Assembly: GCF_019448235.1 (NCBI RefSeq)
Contig: NZ_CP080409.1
Span: 2,356,001-2,420,000 of the forward strand
Source: Nocardioides panacisoli
GTDB lineage: Bacteria > Actinomycetota > Actinomycetes > Propionibacteriales > Nocardioidaceae
Reading direction: 5' to 3'
DNA length: 64,000 bases
The translations under genes and the position numbers were made by a program. The notes under the pieces were generated by a model. That model did no database searches, was not told where the DNA came from, and worked only from the letters and a program-made list of their open reading frames with translations. Within the stretch, counting starts at the first letter, position 1, and each line of letters opens with the position of its first letter. This document shows, in pieces, positions 42,028 to 49,817 of the stretch.

Positions 42028-42777
42028 GTGCAGGACGACCTCGGCCACCCCTACGACGGCCCCGCCGTCGCGACCCGTGTCGTCTCGCTGGTGCCCTCCC
42101 TCACCGAGGCGATCGCGGTCGACCACCGCGACGCGCTCGTCGGCGCGACCGAGTGGTGCACCCACCCCGCCGACCTCGCCGTGCCACGGGTGCGGGGCAC
42201 CAAGAACCCCGACGTGCGGGCGATCGCCGACCTGACGCCGGACCTGGTGGTCGCCAACCGCGAGGAGAACCGCGAGCTCGACGTACGCCGGCTGCGCGAG
42301 CGGGGCGTCCCGGTCTGGGTGACCGAGATCGAGACCGTGCCGCAGGCCCTGTCCTCGCTCGACCGACTCTGGCGCGAGGGGCTCGGCTGGGAGCGGCCGG
42401 ACTGGCTCGCCCGGGCCCACGACCAGTGGTCGGCGCCGCCGCCGGCCCGCCGCGGCCGGGTGGTGGCGCCGATCTGGCGCGACCCGTGGATGGTCGTCGG
42501 CTCGCGTACCTACACCGGCGACGTGCTGCAGCGGCTGGGGTACGAGCACGTCTTCGCCACCGCGGCCGACCGCTACCCCCACGCCGAGTTGGCCGACCTC
42601 GACCGCGACGACGTCGACCTGGTGCTCCTGCCCGACGAGCCCTACGCCTTCACCGCCGAGGACGGCCCCGAGGCGTTCACCCGCGTGCCCACGCAGCTCG
42701 TCTCCGGGCGCCTGCTCACCTGGTACGGGCCGGCGATGGTCGAGGCCCACGACCTGCTCGGCCCCTCGGCCGGCTGA
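42028..42777 (+). CDS. Helical-backbone metal-receptor protein without signal peptide (BtuF-like fold)
   Basis: 249 residues related to periplasmic-binding proteins of the BtuF/FhuD class: RVVSLVPSLTEAIAVDHRDA, TEWCTHPADLAVPRVRGTKN, VVANREENRELDVRRLRERG and RTYTGDVLQRLGYEHVFATA. Normal members are lipoproteins that deliver B12 or siderophores to ABC importers. Here the GTG start leads straight into the fold with no signal peptide or lipobox, and no ABC transporter genes are near, so it is probably cytoplasmic with another role, perhaps in metal or cobalamin handling. A -10 box 7 nt upstream points to a leaderless message. Confidence 0.8.
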   Translation: MQDDLGHPYDGPAVATRVVSLVPSLTEAIAVDHRDALVGATEWCTHPADLAVPRVRGTKNPDVRAIADLTPDLVVANREENRELDVRRLRERGVPVWVTEIETVPQALSSLDRLWREGLGWERPDWLARAHDQWSAPPPARRGRVVAPIWRDPWMVVGSRTYTGDVLQRLGYEHVFATAADRYPHAELADLDRDDVDLVLLPDEPYAFTAEDGPEAFTRVPTQLVSGRLLTWYGPAMVEAHDLLGPSAG

Positions 42778-42792
42778 GAGCGCCGTAGCGTC

Positions 42793-42836
42793 GCGATCCG
42801 GGCGCGATCCGGGCCGGCCGACGGGGCGATCCGGGC
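42793..42836. repeat. Three copies of an 11-bp repeat
   Basis: GCGATCCGGGC occurs at 42793-42803, directly again at 42804-42814, and at 42826-42836, in the gap after the metal-receptor gene. A small dyad TGCCC/GGGCA lies nearby. No function is apparent. Confidence 0.5.
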
Positions 42837-42933
42837 ACCCGTCGGGCAGTGTCGCGCAGATCACGGTGCCGCGACATCGATCCGTAACCGTTCGTCAACG
42901 TCCGCGCGACGAGCGGCTCGAAGAATCAACGCC

Positions 42934-43143
42934 ATGGACCACGACACCCACGCTCCCCTGCACCCGACCCCGACCCCGCTCGAGGCCCACGCCGAGGCGC
43001 TCGAGCGCCAGCGCGCACGTCGAGCCTCGCTGCGCGACCGCCACTCCCAGGGACTGACCCGATTGATGACCGAGCGGGGCGACCTGCGCGGCGTCCACGC
43101 CCTGGCCGACTTCGTCGACGACTCCGTCCGCTGGGGCGCCTGA
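42934..43143 (+). CDS. Small hypothetical protein
   Basis: 69 residues: an N-terminal His/Pro-rich stretch (HDTHAPLHPTPTPLEAHAEA) followed by a charged helical region (LERQRARRASLRDRHSQGLT) and a C-terminal DFVDDSVRWGA. No membrane segment, metal motif or family is recognised. A weak GAAG lies before the ATG. The codon pattern (G/C third positions) is compatible with coding, but in DNA this GC-rich that is weak evidence. It sits between the metal-receptor gene and a repeat cluster. Confidence 0.4.
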   Translation: MDHDTHAPLHPTPTPLEAHAEALERQRARRASLRDRHSQGLTRLMTERGDLRGVHALADFVDDSVRWGA

Positions 43144-43150
43144 GCAGACC

Positions 43151-43223
43151 GTCGAGTCGGCGCCAACTCGGCACTCGCCCGGGTCGAGTCGGCGCGGGTC
43201 AGCCGAGTTCGCGCCGACTCGAC
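43151..43223. repeat. Palindromic repeat cluster
   Basis: GTCGAGTCGGCGC occurs twice in direct orientation (43151-43163, 43183-43195) and once inverted as GCGCCGACTCGAC (43211-43223), so the second and third form a 13-bp perfect stem with a 15-nt loop. AACTCGG (43165-43171) and CCGAGTT (43203-43209) form an inner dyad. It lies in the 148-bp gap between two small genes. Confidence 0.65.
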
Positions 43224-43278
43224 GCTCGTCATGACCGGGGCACCCGGATGCGGGGCCAACGGCGTGGATCCGGCTGGC

Positions 43279-43284
43279 TAGACT
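43279..43284 (+). promoter_or_regulatory. -10 box of a probable leaderless promoter
   Basis: TAGACT is followed by 7 nt (CCCCGCC) and then the GTG start at 43292. No ribosome binding site lies between. Confidence 0.5.
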
Positions 43285-43291
43285 CCCCGCC

Positions 43292-43588
43292 GTGATCTTC
43301 AAGCGGGTGGGCAACGAGCGGCCCTACCCTGCGCACGGACTGACGCCCAAGCAGTGGGCCGCGGTGCCGCCCCGCCAGATCCGACTCGACCAGTTGGTCA
43401 CCATCACCAGCACGCTGGACCTGACCAAGCTGCTCGACGCCGACTCGACCTTCTTCGGGGACCTCTTCGCCCACGTCGTCTACTGGCGCGGCGACTACTA
43501 CCTCGAGGACGGCCTCCACCGGGCCCTCCGGGCGGCCCTGCAACAGCGCACGGTGTTGCACGCCCGGGTCATCAAGGTGGAAGACTGA
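43292..43588 (+). CDS. Conserved actinobacterial 98-residue protein (ParB-nuclease-like motif)
   Basis: 98 residues, a compact protein with HGLTPKQWAAVPPRQIRLDQ and the C-terminal block HVVYWRGDYYLEDGLHRALR. The DGLHR piece is reminiscent of the DG(H/N)HR motif of the ParB/sulfiredoxin fold. I recall similar actinobacterial proteins, some automatically named as antitoxins, but the sequence gives no sign of a toxin partner. It starts with GTG 7 nt after a -10 box (leaderless) and lies 4 bp before the LytR_C gene, so the two are co-transcribed. Function unknown. Confidence 0.75.
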   Translation: MIFKRVGNERPYPAHGLTPKQWAAVPPRQIRLDQLVTITSTLDLTKLLDADSTFFGDLFAHVVYWRGDYYLEDGLHRALRAALQQRTVLHARVIKVED

Positions 43589-43592
43589 GGCA

Positions 43593-44102
43593 ATGGTCGA
43601 CCCGGGGGCGCGCAGCAGGTCCGCCCTCACCCTTGTCGTGCTGGCCGTCGCGCTCGTCGCCGCCGTCGGCTGGGGGTGGTCCCAGGTCACGGGCACGCTG
43701 CCCACGCCCACCGAGGACGCCGGCCCCTGCACCGACCAGTCGATCGCGGCCGGGGAGAAGGTGAGGCCCGCGCAGGTCACGGTCAGCGTGCTCAACGCCA
43801 GCGACCGTGGCGGCCTCGCGGGGCGCACGATGGCCGGCCTGGTCAACCGCGGGTTCGGTGAGGGCGAGCTCGCCAACGCACGCACCAACTCCGTCGACGC
43901 CGGAGCCGTCGTGTGGGCCAGCCGCAAGGACGCCGGCGCCTGGCTCGTCGCCTCCCACCTCGGCGGCAAGGTCGAGATCGTCGACCAGCCGTCCTCCTAC
44001 CCGGGCATCACCGTCGTGCTCGGCGCCGACTTCGCCGGCCTCAGCAAGGGCCGCCAGCAGGTGACCGCCAACAACGACACGACCGTGTGCGTCCCGAACT
44101 GA
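43593..44102 (+). CDS. LytR C-terminal-domain (LytR_C) anchored protein
   Basis: 169 residues. One N-terminal membrane helix (ALTLVVLAVALVAAVGWGW) leaves the rest outside. The extracellular part begins GPCTDQSIAAGEKV and contains QVTVSVLNASDRGGLAGRTM and TVVLGADFAGL, the LytR_C fold usually found after LytR-CpsA-Psr ligase domains but here on its own. Two cysteines (in GPCTD and the C-terminal VCVPN) may form a disulfide. It probably acts at the cell envelope; the substrate is unknown. Co-transcribed with the 98-residue gene (4-bp gap). Confidence 0.82.
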   Translation: MVDPGARSRSALTLVVLAVALVAAVGWGWSQVTGTLPTPTEDAGPCTDQSIAAGEKVRPAQVTVSVLNASDRGGLAGRTMAGLVNRGFGEGELANARTNSVDAGAVVWASRKDAGAWLVASHLGGKVEIVDQPSSYPGITVVLGADFAGLSKGRQQVTANNDTTVCVPN

Positions 44103-44115
44103 CCCGACCGCTGCG

Positions 44116-45612
44116 TCAGTCCTCGGCGAGCCACTGCGCGAGCCGCCCCCCACCGCTCACGGTCCGGAGCCGGCGTTCGGTCGCCTCCCGCTCGCGCCGG
44201 GGCGTGACGACGAGCAGGTCGTCACCGTGGCGGAGCACCGTACGCCGCTCGGGCACCATGGTGTGCCCCTCCCGCACGATCAGCGAGACCGACGCCCCGA
44301 CCGGCAGGCGCAGCTCACCCACCTCGACGCCGTGCATCCGCGACCGGGGACTGATCGTCACCTGCAGCAGGTCGGCGGCGATCCGGTCCAGCGGCGCGGC
44401 CTCGAGGTCCATGGTGCGCGGCTCGGAGCGCCGCGCGACCCGGAGCACCCGAGCCGCCGCGGGCAGCGTCGGTCCGGTGACCAAGGTGTAGACCACCACC
44501 AGCACGAAGACCATGTCGAAGAGCTGGTCGGCGCCCTCGACGCCCTCGGCGAGCGGGATGGTGCAGAACACGATCGGCACGGCGCCGCGCAGCCCCGCCC
44601 AGGACACGAAGGCCGACTCCCGCCACGGCATGGGCCGCACGACGGAGCTGACCAGCACCGACAGCGGGCGGGCGACGAAGGTGAGCACCAGCCCGGCGAC
44701 CACCGCCATGCCCAGGGTCTCCCACGTGAGCCGGGACGGCGAGAGCAGCAACCCGAGCATCACGAAGAGCCCGATCTGGGCGAGCCAGGCGAGCCCCTCG
44801 GAGAAGGAGCGGCTGGCCATGCGGTGCGGGAGCTCGGAGTTGCCCAGGACCAGGGCGGCGACGTACACCGCGGCGAAGCCGCTGGCGCCCAGCGCGGGGC
44901 CGGCGCCGTAGGCGAAGAGCGCGAGGCAGATGACCGCGATCGGGTAGAGGCCCGAGGCGGGCAGGGCGACGCGCCGCATGATCCAGGCGCCGCCGGCACC
45001 GACCGCGAGGCCGATGAGGACCCCGGCCGCGAGCTGGTAGGCGATGATGCCGAGCATCGCGGGCACGCCGTGGTCGAGTGCCGCGCCGGTGGAGATGAGG
45101 GTCACCAGGACGACGGTGGGGGCGTCGTTGAGCCCCGACTCGGCCTCGAGGGCGCCGATGACCCGCTTGGGCAGCGGCACCTGCCGCAGCACCGAGAACA
45201 CCGCCGCGGCGTCGGTGGAGGACGTCGCCGCACCGAGCAGCAGGGAGAGCTCCCAGGACAGCCCGAGGACGTAGTGGCCGCCGAGCGCGACGATCGCGAC
45301 GGAGATCGCCACGCCCACCGTCGCCAGGGAGACCCCGAGCCGCATCGACGAGCGCACCTGGCGCCAGTCGGTGCTCAGGCCACCCTCGGCGAGGATGATC
45401 CCGAGCGCTCCGGAGGCGAGTGCCTGCGCGAGCTGGGCGTCCTCGAACGGGATGCCCACGACGGCCTCGCCGAGAATCACGCCGATGAGCAGGTAGAACA
45501 GCAGCGAGGGCAGCCCCAACCGGGTCGAGGCGCGCACCGCCAGCACCGCCAGCAGGGTGACCCCGGCCCCGACCAGCACGAACGTGTCGAGCTGGTTGAC
45601 GTCGAAAGTCAT
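44116..45612 (-). CDS. K+/H+ antiporter (CPA1, NhaP2/CvrA type) with regulatory RCK-C domain
   Basis: 498 residues. About 12 membrane helices (1-395) include the ion-binding ATSSTDAAAVFSVLRQVPLP and ESGLNDAPTVVLVTLIS motifs and SWAGLRGAVPIVFCTIPLAE. A cytoplasmic C-terminal TrkA_C-like domain (MHGVEVGELRLPVGASVSLI and VLRHGDDLLVVTP) follows. This layout is that of NhaP2/CvrA potassium/proton antiporters, which control cell K+ and pH. It is divergent from the KstD-like gene and convergent with LytR_C. Confidence 0.9.
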   Translation of the reverse strand: MTFDVNQLDTFVLVGAGVTLLAVLAVRASTRLGLPSLLFYLLIGVILGEAVVGIPFEDAQLAQALASGALGIILAEGGLSTDWRQVRSSMRLGVSLATVGVAISVAIVALGGHYVLGLSWELSLLLGAATSSTDAAAVFSVLRQVPLPKRVIGALEAESGLNDAPTVVLVTLISTGAALDHGVPAMLGIIAYQLAAGVLIGLAVGAGGAWIMRRVALPASGLYPIAVICLALFAYGAGPALGASGFAAVYVAALVLGNSELPHRMASRSFSEGLAWLAQIGLFVMLGLLLSPSRLTWETLGMAVVAGLVLTFVARPLSVLVSSVVRPMPWRESAFVSWAGLRGAVPIVFCTIPLAEGVEGADQLFDMVFVLVVVYTLVTGPTLPAAARVLRVARRSEPRTMDLEAAPLDRIAADLLQVTISPRSRMHGVEVGELRLPVGASVSLIVREGHTMVPERRTVLRHGDDLLVVTPRREREATERRLRTVSGGGRLAQWLAED

Positions 45613-45697
45613 GGCACCTTCTGGCTCCTGGGCGTCTGGGAGCGCAGTCTATCGAGGGGCGCGGCCCCGCCCGCGCGCGGACGACTACCCAGCAAAG

Positions 45698-45711
45698 TGG
45701 AACGTGTTCTA
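45698..45711. promoter_or_regulatory. KstR-type operator
   Basis: TGGAACGTGTTCTA fits the published KstR consensus TNNAACNNGTTNNA at every fixed position. It overlaps the -10-like TACATT (45710-45715) of the KstD-like gene, whose ATG is at 45723, so binding would block transcription. KstR is the cholesterol-catabolism repressor of mycobacteria and relatives; the match is strong but the regulator is not in the window. Confidence 0.7.
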
Positions 45712-45715
45712 CATT
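45710..45715 (+). promoter_or_regulatory. -10 box of a probable leaderless promoter
   Basis: TACATT is followed by 7 nt (GGTGGGC) and the ATG at 45723. No ribosome binding site is present. It overlaps the last bases of the KstR-type operator. Confidence 0.5.
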
Positions 45716-45722
45716 GGTGGGC

Positions 45723-47195
45723 ATGGCGACCGAACGCTCCGGACTCACCGTCCCCGAGACCGTCCCGGTCTCGTCCCTGCCCGCCGACACCGAGCAGTAC
45801 GACGTCGTCGTGGTCGGGTTCGGCATCGCCGGCGGCTGCGCGGCACTCGAGGCGGCCCGGGCCGGCGCCCGCGTGCTGCTGCTGGAGCGGGCGGCGGTGC
45901 ACGGCGGCACCTCCTCGATGTCCGGCGGCCACTTCTACCTCGGCGGCGGGACCGCCGTGCAGCAGGCCACCGGTCACGAGGACTCCGCCGAGGAGATGGC
46001 GCGCTACCTCATCGCCTCCACCAAGGACCCCGACGAGACCAAGATCCGCTGCTACGCCGACGGCTCCGTCGCCCACTTCGACTGGCTGGAGGCGCTGGGT
46101 TTCGAGTTCGAGCGCAGCTACTTCCCCGGCAAGGCGGTGATCCAGCCCGGCACTGAGGGGTTGATGTTCACCGGCAACGAGAAGGTGTGGCCGTTCCGCG
46201 ACGACATCGCCCCGGCCCCGCGCGGCCACAAGGTGCCCGTCCCCGGTGACACCGAGGGCACCAAGCTGGTCATGGACCTGCTCCGCGACCGCGTGACCGA
46301 GGCCGGCGTCGAGGTGCGCTACGAGACCGGCGCGACCCACCTGGTCGTCACCGAGTCCGGCGACGTGGCCGGCGTGGCCTGGCGCTCCTTCGAGCACACC
46401 GGTGCAGTGTGCGCCGCCGGGGTCGTCATCGCCGCCGGCGGCTTCGTGATGAACACCGACATGCTCGAGGAGTACACGCCGGCGCTGACCGAGAAGCTGT
46501 TCACGCTCGGCTCCACCTACGACGACGGTCTCGGGATCCGGCTCGGCCAGTCCGTCGACGCCGCACTCGAGCACATGGAGGAGCCGTTCATCACCGCGCC
46601 GTTCTACCCACCCTCGTCGCTGGTGAAGGGCGTCATCGTCAACCGTCGCGGCGAGCGTTTCGTCGCCGAGGACTCCTACCACGCCCGCACGTCGGCGGCC
46701 GTGCTGCGCGAGCCCGGGGCGACGGCGTACCTCATCGCCGACAGCGACCACATGGGCGAGCAACGCATGCCGCTGGTGCCGCTGAAGGACGGCTACGAGA
46801 CGGTCGGGGAGATGGAGGCCGCGCTCGACCTGCCGGCAGGCTCCCTCGCCGCGACCCTGGCCCGCTACGACGAGTACGCCGCCCGTGGCGAGGATCCCGA
46901 CTTCCACAAGCACCCCGACTGGCTCGCTCCCCAGACCACCGGACCGTGGGGCGTGTTCGACCTCTCGCTCGGCACCGCGTTGTACGCCGGCTTCACCCTC
47001 GGCGGCATGCGCACCGACCTGGACGGCCGGGTGCTGCGTGAGGACCGCTCCGCGATCGCCGGGCTCTACGCCGCGGGCGCCTGCGCGTCCAACATCGCGC
47101 AGGACGGTGCGGGCTACTGCTCCGGCACCCAGCTCGGGGAGGGGTCGTTCTTCGGTCGTCGCGCCGGGCGGCACGCGGCCGGGCTGGCACAGTAG
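45723..47195 (+). CDS. FAD-dependent oxidoreductase, 3-ketosteroid-delta1-dehydrogenase (KstD) family
   Basis: 490 residues. The N-terminal Rossmann motif is VVVVGFGIAGGCAALEAARA, followed by the family block HGGTSSMSGGHFYLGGG. The C-terminal flavin-contact region is YAGFTLGGMRTDLDGRVLRE and AGLYAAGACASNIAQDG. This is the FAD_binding_2/KstD/fumarate-reductase family; the KstR-type operator in front supports a role in steroid breakdown. Steroid specificity cannot be read directly and typical KstD active-site residues were not checked. A GTG 9 nt upstream is a possible alternative start, but the -10 box would then lie inside the message. The aminotransferase gene follows after 4 bp. Confidence 0.85.
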   Translation: MATERSGLTVPETVPVSSLPADTEQYDVVVVGFGIAGGCAALEAARAGARVLLLERAAVHGGTSSMSGGHFYLGGGTAVQQATGHEDSAEEMARYLIASTKDPDETKIRCYADGSVAHFDWLEALGFEFERSYFPGKAVIQPGTEGLMFTGNEKVWPFRDDIAPAPRGHKVPVPGDTEGTKLVMDLLRDRVTEAGVEVRYETGATHLVVTESGDVAGVAWRSFEHTGAVCAAGVVIAAGGFVMNTDMLEEYTPALTEKLFTLGSTYDDGLGIRLGQSVDAALEHMEEPFITAPFYPPSSLVKGVIVNRRGERFVAEDSYHARTSAAVLREPGATAYLIADSDHMGEQRMPLVPLKDGYETVGEMEAALDLPAGSLAATLARYDEYAARGEDPDFHKHPDWLAPQTTGPWGVFDLSLGTALYAGFTLGGMRTDLDGRVLREDRSAIAGLYAAGACASNIAQDGAGYCSGTQLGEGSFFGRRAGRHAAGLAQ

Positions 47196-47199
47196 GCAC

Positions 47200-48384
47200 G
47201 TGATCGACCGCCTCGCCGCGGCGCGACGTGCGAACGTCCCGCCGTTCCACGTCATGGACCTGCTGCAGGCCTCGACCGACCGGTCCCGCAGCCACGGCGA
47301 CCTGGTCAACCTGCTGGCCGGCCAACCGAGCACGGGTGCCCCCGCGCCGGTCCGTGACGCCGCGATCGCCCTCCTGGGGTCCGGCGACCCGCTCGGCTAC
47401 ACGCCCGCGACCGGCATCCTGGACCTGCGTGAGGCCATCGCCACCCATCACCGTCGCCGCTACGGCATCGACGTCTCCGCAGAGGACGTGGTGGTCACCA
47501 CCGGCTCCAGCGGCGGCTTCCTGCTCAGCTTCCTGGCGGCGTTCGAGGTCGGCGACCGGGTGGCGATCGCGCGCCCCGGCTACCCCTGCTACCGCAACGT
47601 GCTCGCCGCACTGGGCTGCGAGGTCGTCGAGGTCGACGCCGGCCCCGAGAGCCGCTTCCAGCCCACCGTCGAGCAGCTGGCCGACCTCCATGCGCGGCAT
47701 CCGATCCGCGGCCTGGTCGTCGCCAGCCCCGCCAACCCGACCGGGACCATGCTGCTGCCCGAGGAGCTCGCCGCGATCGCCGCCTGGTGCGAGGGCGCCG
47801 GCGTGCAGCTGATCTCGGACGAGATCTACCACGGGATCGAGTACGTCGACGCCGGCGCGGCACGCTGCGCCTGGGAGACCAGCCGGGAGGCCGTCGTCTT
47901 CGGGTCCTTCTCCAAGTACTTCTCGATGACCGGCTGGCGACTGGGGTGGATGCTGGCCCCGCCGCGACTGAGGCGGGCCGTGGACGTGCTGGCCGGCAAC
48001 TTCTCCATCTGCCCGCCCGTGCTCGCGCAGCACGTCGCCCTCGCCGCCTTCACCGATGCGGCGTACGCCGAGCTGGACGGCCACGTGCAGCGCTACGCGC
48101 ACAACCGCGACGTGCTGCTCGACGGGCTCGGGCGGCTCGGCCTCACCCGCCTCGCCCCGGCCGATGGCGCCTTCTACGCCTACGCCGACGTCGGCCACCT
48201 CACCGAGGACTCGATGGGATTTGCCCGACAGGTGCTCGCGGCGACCGGTGTCGCGATCGCTTCGGGCATCGACTTCGACACCGCGGCGGGCGACCGCTTC
48301 CTTCGGTTCAGCTTCGCCGGCACCGCCGAGGAGATCACCGAGGCGCTGGACCGGCTGGAGGGGTCGGGGCTGCTCCGCGGGTGA
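47200..48384 (+). CDS. PLP-dependent aminotransferase (class I/II)
   Basis: 394 residues of fold-type I aminotransferases. The PLP-phosphate turn is VVTTGSSGGFLLSFLAAFE, the Asp/Tyr pair is in LISDEIYHGIEY, and the Schiff-base lysine is in FGSFSKYFSMTGWRLGWML. The Asn in VASPANPTGTMLLPE contacts the cofactor. It is an aspartate/aromatic-type transaminase; the amino donor cannot be defined. The GTG start at 47200 is 4 nt after the KstD-like stop with no evident ribosome binding site, so it may be translated by reinitiation. It converges with the VWA gene with only 3 bp between. Confidence 0.88.
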   Translation: MIDRLAAARRANVPPFHVMDLLQASTDRSRSHGDLVNLLAGQPSTGAPAPVRDAAIALLGSGDPLGYTPATGILDLREAIATHHRRRYGIDVSAEDVVVTTGSSGGFLLSFLAAFEVGDRVAIARPGYPCYRNVLAALGCEVVEVDAGPESRFQPTVEQLADLHARHPIRGLVVASPANPTGTMLLPEELAAIAAWCEGAGVQLISDEIYHGIEYVDAGAARCAWETSREAVVFGSFSKYFSMTGWRLGWMLAPPRLRRAVDVLAGNFSICPPVLAQHVALAAFTDAAYAELDGHVQRYAHNRDVLLDGLGRLGLTRLAPADGAFYAYADVGHLTEDSMGFARQVLAATGVAIASGIDFDTAAGDRFLRFSFAGTAEEITEALDRLEGSGLLRG

Positions 48385-48387
48385 TGC

Positions 48388-49812
48388 TCAGCCGGCGAGG
48401 TCGTGCACGAACTCCGACAGCTGGGTGAGGTTGCGGCACTCGACCATGTCGACGATGGCGCCGTAGGCGGGGGCGGCGGAGTCGCCGGTGCCCCAGTTGC
48501 GCTGGTGCTCGGGGTTGAGCCACCACGACTGGCGCACGGACCCGGCGAGCCGGCGCAGGGTGTCCTCGTGGAGGTCGGAGTAGTTCGACCGGGCGTCGCC
48601 GAGGATGAGCAGGGTGGTCCGCGGGCCGAGGGCGTCGGGGTAGGACTGCTCGAACTTGTCGAAGGCGCGACCGTAGTTGGTGCGCCCGAAGAGCGCGGCG
48701 TGGGCCGTGGCCGCCGACAGGTCCGCCATGACCTGGGCGGGGTCGGCCCCGGGGCGGAAGTGGTCGGTGACCTCGTGGACGTGGTCGATGAAGGTGAACG
48801 CCCGCATGCTCTGGAATACCTCGCGCAGGGCGAAGACGAAGAGCAGTGTGAAGTTGGCGAAGTTCGCGACCGAGCCGCTGACGTCGCAGAGCACGACCAG
48901 GTCGGTGCGGTGCGGCCGCTTGGGCCGGTGGTGCGTGGTGATCGGGACGCCACCGGTCGCCACCGACGCGCGGACCGTACGCCGGAAGTCCAGCGGGCCT
49001 CGCCGCCTGGCGTGGTGCTCCTGGGTGAGGCGCGTGGCGAGCCGCCGGGCGAGCGGGAAGACCTGGCGCCGCATCTCGTCGAGGTCGGCACGGCGGGCGG
49101 AGGTGAAGGCGAGCTGCTCGATGGTCGGGCGAACCGCGACGTCGGCGACGTGGTCGGGCCCCTTCTCCTCAGCGATGCGCCGGCGGGCGTCGCCCTCGAC
49201 GAGGGCGGTGAAGGCACCGACGCGGCGGTTGGCCCGGCGGCCGGCGGACTCCTCGTCCATGCCCTCGTCGAGGAGGCCCTGCACGACCTGGTCGACGAGC
49301 TGCTGCGGGGCAACGCGCTGGAGCGCGGTGTAGGCCGACCAGGAGGACAGGCCCGGGCCGCGGCCGGGCATGGCGCCGAAGCGGCCCACCATCTGCGCGG
49401 CGAGGCGCCGCAGCTCCTGCTCGTCGCCGCTGCGGAGCGCCTCGGCCAGCTCGTCGCGGAAGTCCTGCAGCGCCTGGGCATCGGCCGTGCTCGACGTCGG
49501 CGACTCCTCGGCATCGCCCTCGTCGGTCGAGCCGTCGTCGTTGGTCGAGCCTGTCGAGACCCCGTCCCCCACCAGTGCGGGGTAGTAGACGTCGAAGAGT
49601 GCGTCGAAGGTCGGACGCTGGGTCTGTCGCTTCGCCAGGGTGGCGGCGAGGACCTGGCGCACCTGCTCGCGGTCGCCCCAGCCGACCGATCCGAGCCCGG
49701 CCACGGAGTCGAGGTCCTCGGCCAACGACACCGACAGCCCGGCGCCGCGCAGGGCCTCGACGAAGGCGAGGTGGCGGTCCAGCAGTCCGGAGGACTGGCG
49801 ATCATCGGCCAT
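48388..49812 (-). CDS. VWA-domain CoxE-like protein
   Basis: 474 residues. The C-terminal half is a von Willebrand A domain with the MIDAS motif VVLCDVSGSVANFANF and the later GRTNYGRAFDKF and LLILGDARSNYSDL. The N-terminal half has HLAFVEALRGAGLSVSLAEDL and helical segments typical of CoxE/YehP proteins. With the MoxR ATPase encoded 5 bp upstream it forms a MoxR/VWA chaperone pair, which in known cases assembles metal centres or modifies enzyme complexes. Residues about 80-110 are an acidic low-complexity linker that includes a REP-like DNA element (49543-49562). Client is unknown; no molybdenum hydroxylase is nearby. Confidence 0.85.
   Translation of the reverse strand: MADDRQSSGLLDRHLAFVEALRGAGLSVSLAEDLDSVAGLGSVGWGDREQVRQVLAATLAKRQTQRPTFDALFDVYYPALVGDGVSTGSTNDDGSTDEGDAEESPTSSTADAQALQDFRDELAEALRSGDEQELRRLAAQMVGRFGAMPGRGPGLSSWSAYTALQRVAPQQLVDQVVQGLLDEGMDEESAGRRANRRVGAFTALVEGDARRRIAEEKGPDHVADVAVRPTIEQLAFTSARRADLDEMRRQVFPLARRLATRLTQEHHARRRGPLDFRRTVRASVATGGVPITTHHRPKRPHRTDLVVLCDVSGSVANFANFTLLFVFALREVFQSMRAFTFIDHVHEVTDHFRPGADPAQVMADLSAATAHAALFGRTNYGRAFDKFEQSYPDALGPRTTLLILGDARSNYSDLHEDTLRRLAGSVRQSWWLNPEHQRNWGTGDSAAPAYGAIVDMVECRNLTQLSEFVHDLAG
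49543..49562. repeat. REP-like element inside the VWA coding sequence
   Basis: GGTCGAGCCTGTCGAGACC carries the GGTCGAG...GTCGAGACC pattern of the intergenic repeats at 15762 and 38069, and a second GGTCGAGCC is 18 bp away at 49525. It is read in frame as the linker STGSTNDDGSTDEG on the minus strand. Confidence 0.6.
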
Positions 49813-49817
49813 GGTGG

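Noticed and set aside
43292..43588. Antitoxin of a toxin-antitoxin pair
   Set aside because: No toxin gene is adjacent; the neighbour is an envelope LytR_C protein, so an antitoxin name would rest only on automatic annotation memory.
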